Shown here: positions 7,337-7,994 of the stretch, in pieces
How positions within the stretch are numbered: position 1 is the first letter of the stretch
Layout: every line of letters begins with the position of its first letter
Assembly: GCA_007129055.1 (NCBI GenBank)
Contig: SKWE01000168.1
Coordinates: forward strand, 1-7,994
DNA length: 7,994 bases
DNA from: Syntrophomonadaceae bacterium
Lineage (GTDB): Bacteria > Bacillota > Dethiobacteria > DTU022
Direction: 5' to 3'
The notes under the pieces: generated by a model
Databases searched by the model: none
The model's input: the letters and a program-made list of their open reading frames with translations, nothing else
What the model was told of the DNA's origin: nothing
Position numbers and translations under genes: made by a program

Positions 7337-7353
7337 AACCGTTTATTTGAAAC

Positions 7354-7378
7354 AGGGCTCTGTTGAGAACAGGGCCCT
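7354..7378 (+). terminator. Terminator-like hairpin after folD
   Basis: An 11-bp stem pairs 7354-7364 with 7368-7378 (AGGGCTCTGTT with AACAGGGCCCT, one G-T wobble) around a three-base GAG loop, 17 nt after the folD stop. The following TTATATGCTATACTTATTTT is T-rich but has no clean T-run, so it may be a leaky terminator or a processing stem allowing read-through into the RNA downstream. Confidence 0.
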
Positions 7379-7395
7379 TATATGCTATACTTATT

Positions 7396-7426
7396 TTGAC
7401 AATGGGCATAAGTGGTGCAGTATTCT
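7396..7426 (+). promoter_or_regulatory. Candidate promoter of the OLE-like RNA
   Basis: A perfect -35 box TTGACA (7396-7401) is followed after 19 nt by TATTCT (7421-7426, four of six -10 bases). The spacing is longer than ideal. The predicted start, about 7431-7434, coincides with the first bases of the GGCGTC strand that opens the RNA structure, which supports the assignment. Confidence 0.
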
Positions 7427-7430
7427 AGTT

Positions 7431-7970
7431 GGCGTCCCTCTCCGAAAACGGGCCTAAAAATCCGTTAAGGGCACATCGATGAAGTTCCTGGTGGTGGCTG
7501 CTGACGCCCAGTCGGGAGTTGCTGCTGGGAGTTAAGAAGGATGGGGCGATCTACAATGGCATGTGGGCGTGGACCCTACCTTCGCGGAGACCCAATGTCG
7601 GTGGCGAATTGTGTTAAAACAAATGGTTACTGCTTGGGTATGAACCTGTATGCGGTAAAAGCTGTGTACAGTGTAGCCTGCCTTGAGTGGGGTTGGTGGA
7701 GGGATGAAAATTCTTAAACCAATTCTGCAAAAGAGGCTAGGGGAGACCAGGCGCCAGGGAGGAAATCTTCTAGACTGCTCTCGAAAGAGAAGTAAACCAG
7801 GGATTAAAGTGTGAGCTAAGTGGTAATCCAGCTCCGCTGTTGGCGACACAGTGGGGGTAGTCTTAAAAGGGAACTGCCTGTTCGGCAACGACAGGTGATT
7901 ACTCGGGAAATCCTGCTGGACCTAAGCCGCAAAGTTTACCTGGTTTGCTACCACTTATGTTTCTTTGTAC
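7431..7970 (+). ncRNA. ole: OLE RNA candidate (ornate large extremophilic RNA)
   Basis: This stretch of about 540 nt has no credible ORF but many strong RNA helices: GGCGTC/GACGCC (7431-7436 with 7503-7508), enclosing CCCT/AGGG (7436-7439 with 7468-7471; the two share base 7436) and AACGG/CCGTT (7447-7451 with 7462-7466); ACCCAA/TTGGGT (7590-7595 with 7634-7639); TAGCCT/AGGCTA (7674-7679 with 7734-7739); TCTC-GAAA-GAGA (7779-7790); a 10-bp long-range helix GTAAACCAGG/CCTGGTTTGC (7792-7801 with 7939-7948) around hairpins at 7832-7856 and 7877-7895. OLE RNA, about 600 nt, is known from anaerobic and extremophilic Firmicutes beside xseA, xseB, ispA and folD and upstream of oapA; it binds the membrane protein OapA and aids tolerance of stress such as alcohols and cold. 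Identification rests on context, length and structure, not on a covariance search. Both ends are approximate; the 3' end may reach the window edge. A group II intron was considered and rejected. Confidence 0.
7794..7946 (+). other. Long-range helix closing a multi-hairpin domain in the OLE-like RNA
   Basis: AAACCAGG (7794-7801) is perfectly complementary to CCTGGTTT (7939-7946), 137 nt apart. The helix extends to 10 bp with the T7793-G7947 wobble and G7792-C7948. Inside are CTCCGCTGT/ACAGTGGGG (7832-7840 with 7848-7856) and CCTGT/ACAGG (7877-7881 with 7891-7895). The nesting of local hairpins in a distant helix is what a folded RNA domain would show and is unlike ordinary spacer DNA. Confidence 0.
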
Positions 7971-7984
7971 AAAGGTGATAAAGA

Positions 7985-7994
7985 TTGGGTAATA
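7985..7994 (+). CDS. Possible first codons of the gene after the OLE-like RNA (expected oapA), cut by the window
   Basis: AAAGGTGAT (7971-7979) closely matches the 3' part of a Shine-Dalgarno and ends 5 nt before TTG 7985, which opens TTG-GGT-AAT and runs off the window. In OLE-bearing genomes the next gene is usually oapA, encoding a small multi-pass membrane protein. Three codons cannot show identity; this is context-based. No ATG or GTG near the site gives an open frame. Confidence 0.

Noticed and set aside
7532..7888. 118-codon open frame on the - strand inside the RNA region
   Set aside because: No recognisable motif or good ribosome site, low-complexity Pro/His-rich composition, and the bases are explained by RNA helices on the + strand.
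7431..7970. RNase P RNA, tmRNA or rRNA fragment
   Set aside because: The characteristic conserved blocks of these RNAs (for example the RNase P GAGGAAAGTCC core) are absent.
7431..7994. Group II intron
   Set aside because: I find no GTGYG-type 5' end, no domain V hairpin, and no reverse transcriptase frame; context and size fit OLE better. An intron continuing past the window cannot be fully excluded.

Overview
The window looks like a chromosome segment of an anaerobic, probably acetogenic or syntrophic, Clostridia-type Firmicute (Bacillota). Three things point there: an electron-transfer flavoprotein/iron-sulfur gene pair, a separate methenyl-THF cyclohydrolase (fchA) beside folD, and the gene order xseA-xseB-ispA-fchA-folD followed by a long structured non-coding region. 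All identified genes are on the + strand. I cannot name a species from the sequence alone.

Region 1 (3-3219) is an electron-transfer module. It holds the 3' part of a GltD/NfnB-like FAD-NAD(P)H oxidoreductase, then a NuoG/formate-dehydrogenase-like iron-sulfur protein. The second protein keeps the cysteines for one 2Fe-2S and four 4Fe-4S clusters. It has lost the Sec/Cys that would bind molybdenum or tungsten and lacks the C-terminal MGD-binding domain, so it is probably an electron conduit and not a formate dehydrogenase. The pair fits an electron-bifurcating transhydrogenase of the Sporomusa type (Stn) or a related complex; the upstream subunits lie outside the window.

Region 2 (3251-6287) is a tightly packed housekeeping operon. 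It contains exonuclease VII large and small subunits (xseA and xseB, overlapping by 20 nt), a short-chain polyprenyl diphosphate synthase (ispA, ATGA overlap with xseB), and fchA 25 nt later.

Region 3 (6288-7336) is folD with its own apparent promoter (extended -10 TGCTATAAT) and an 8-bp-arm palindrome against the -35 box. FolD lacks both the catalytic Lys and the Gln of the cyclohydrolase reaction. It is therefore predicted to be dehydrogenase-only, with FchA supplying the cyclohydrolase step.

Region 4 (7337-7994) has no credible protein gene until perhaps its last ten bases. A terminator-like hairpin follows folD, then a TTGACA promoter, then about 540-560 nt rich in conventional and long-range RNA helices. 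Position, length and structure fit OLE RNA (ornate large extremophilic RNA), which lies in xseA/xseB/ispA/folD neighbourhoods of anaerobic and extremophilic Firmicutes, normally just upstream of its membrane partner gene oapA. A strong Shine-Dalgarno followed by TTG at the last bases may be the start of that gene. The OLE candidate is the most exciting element of the window.
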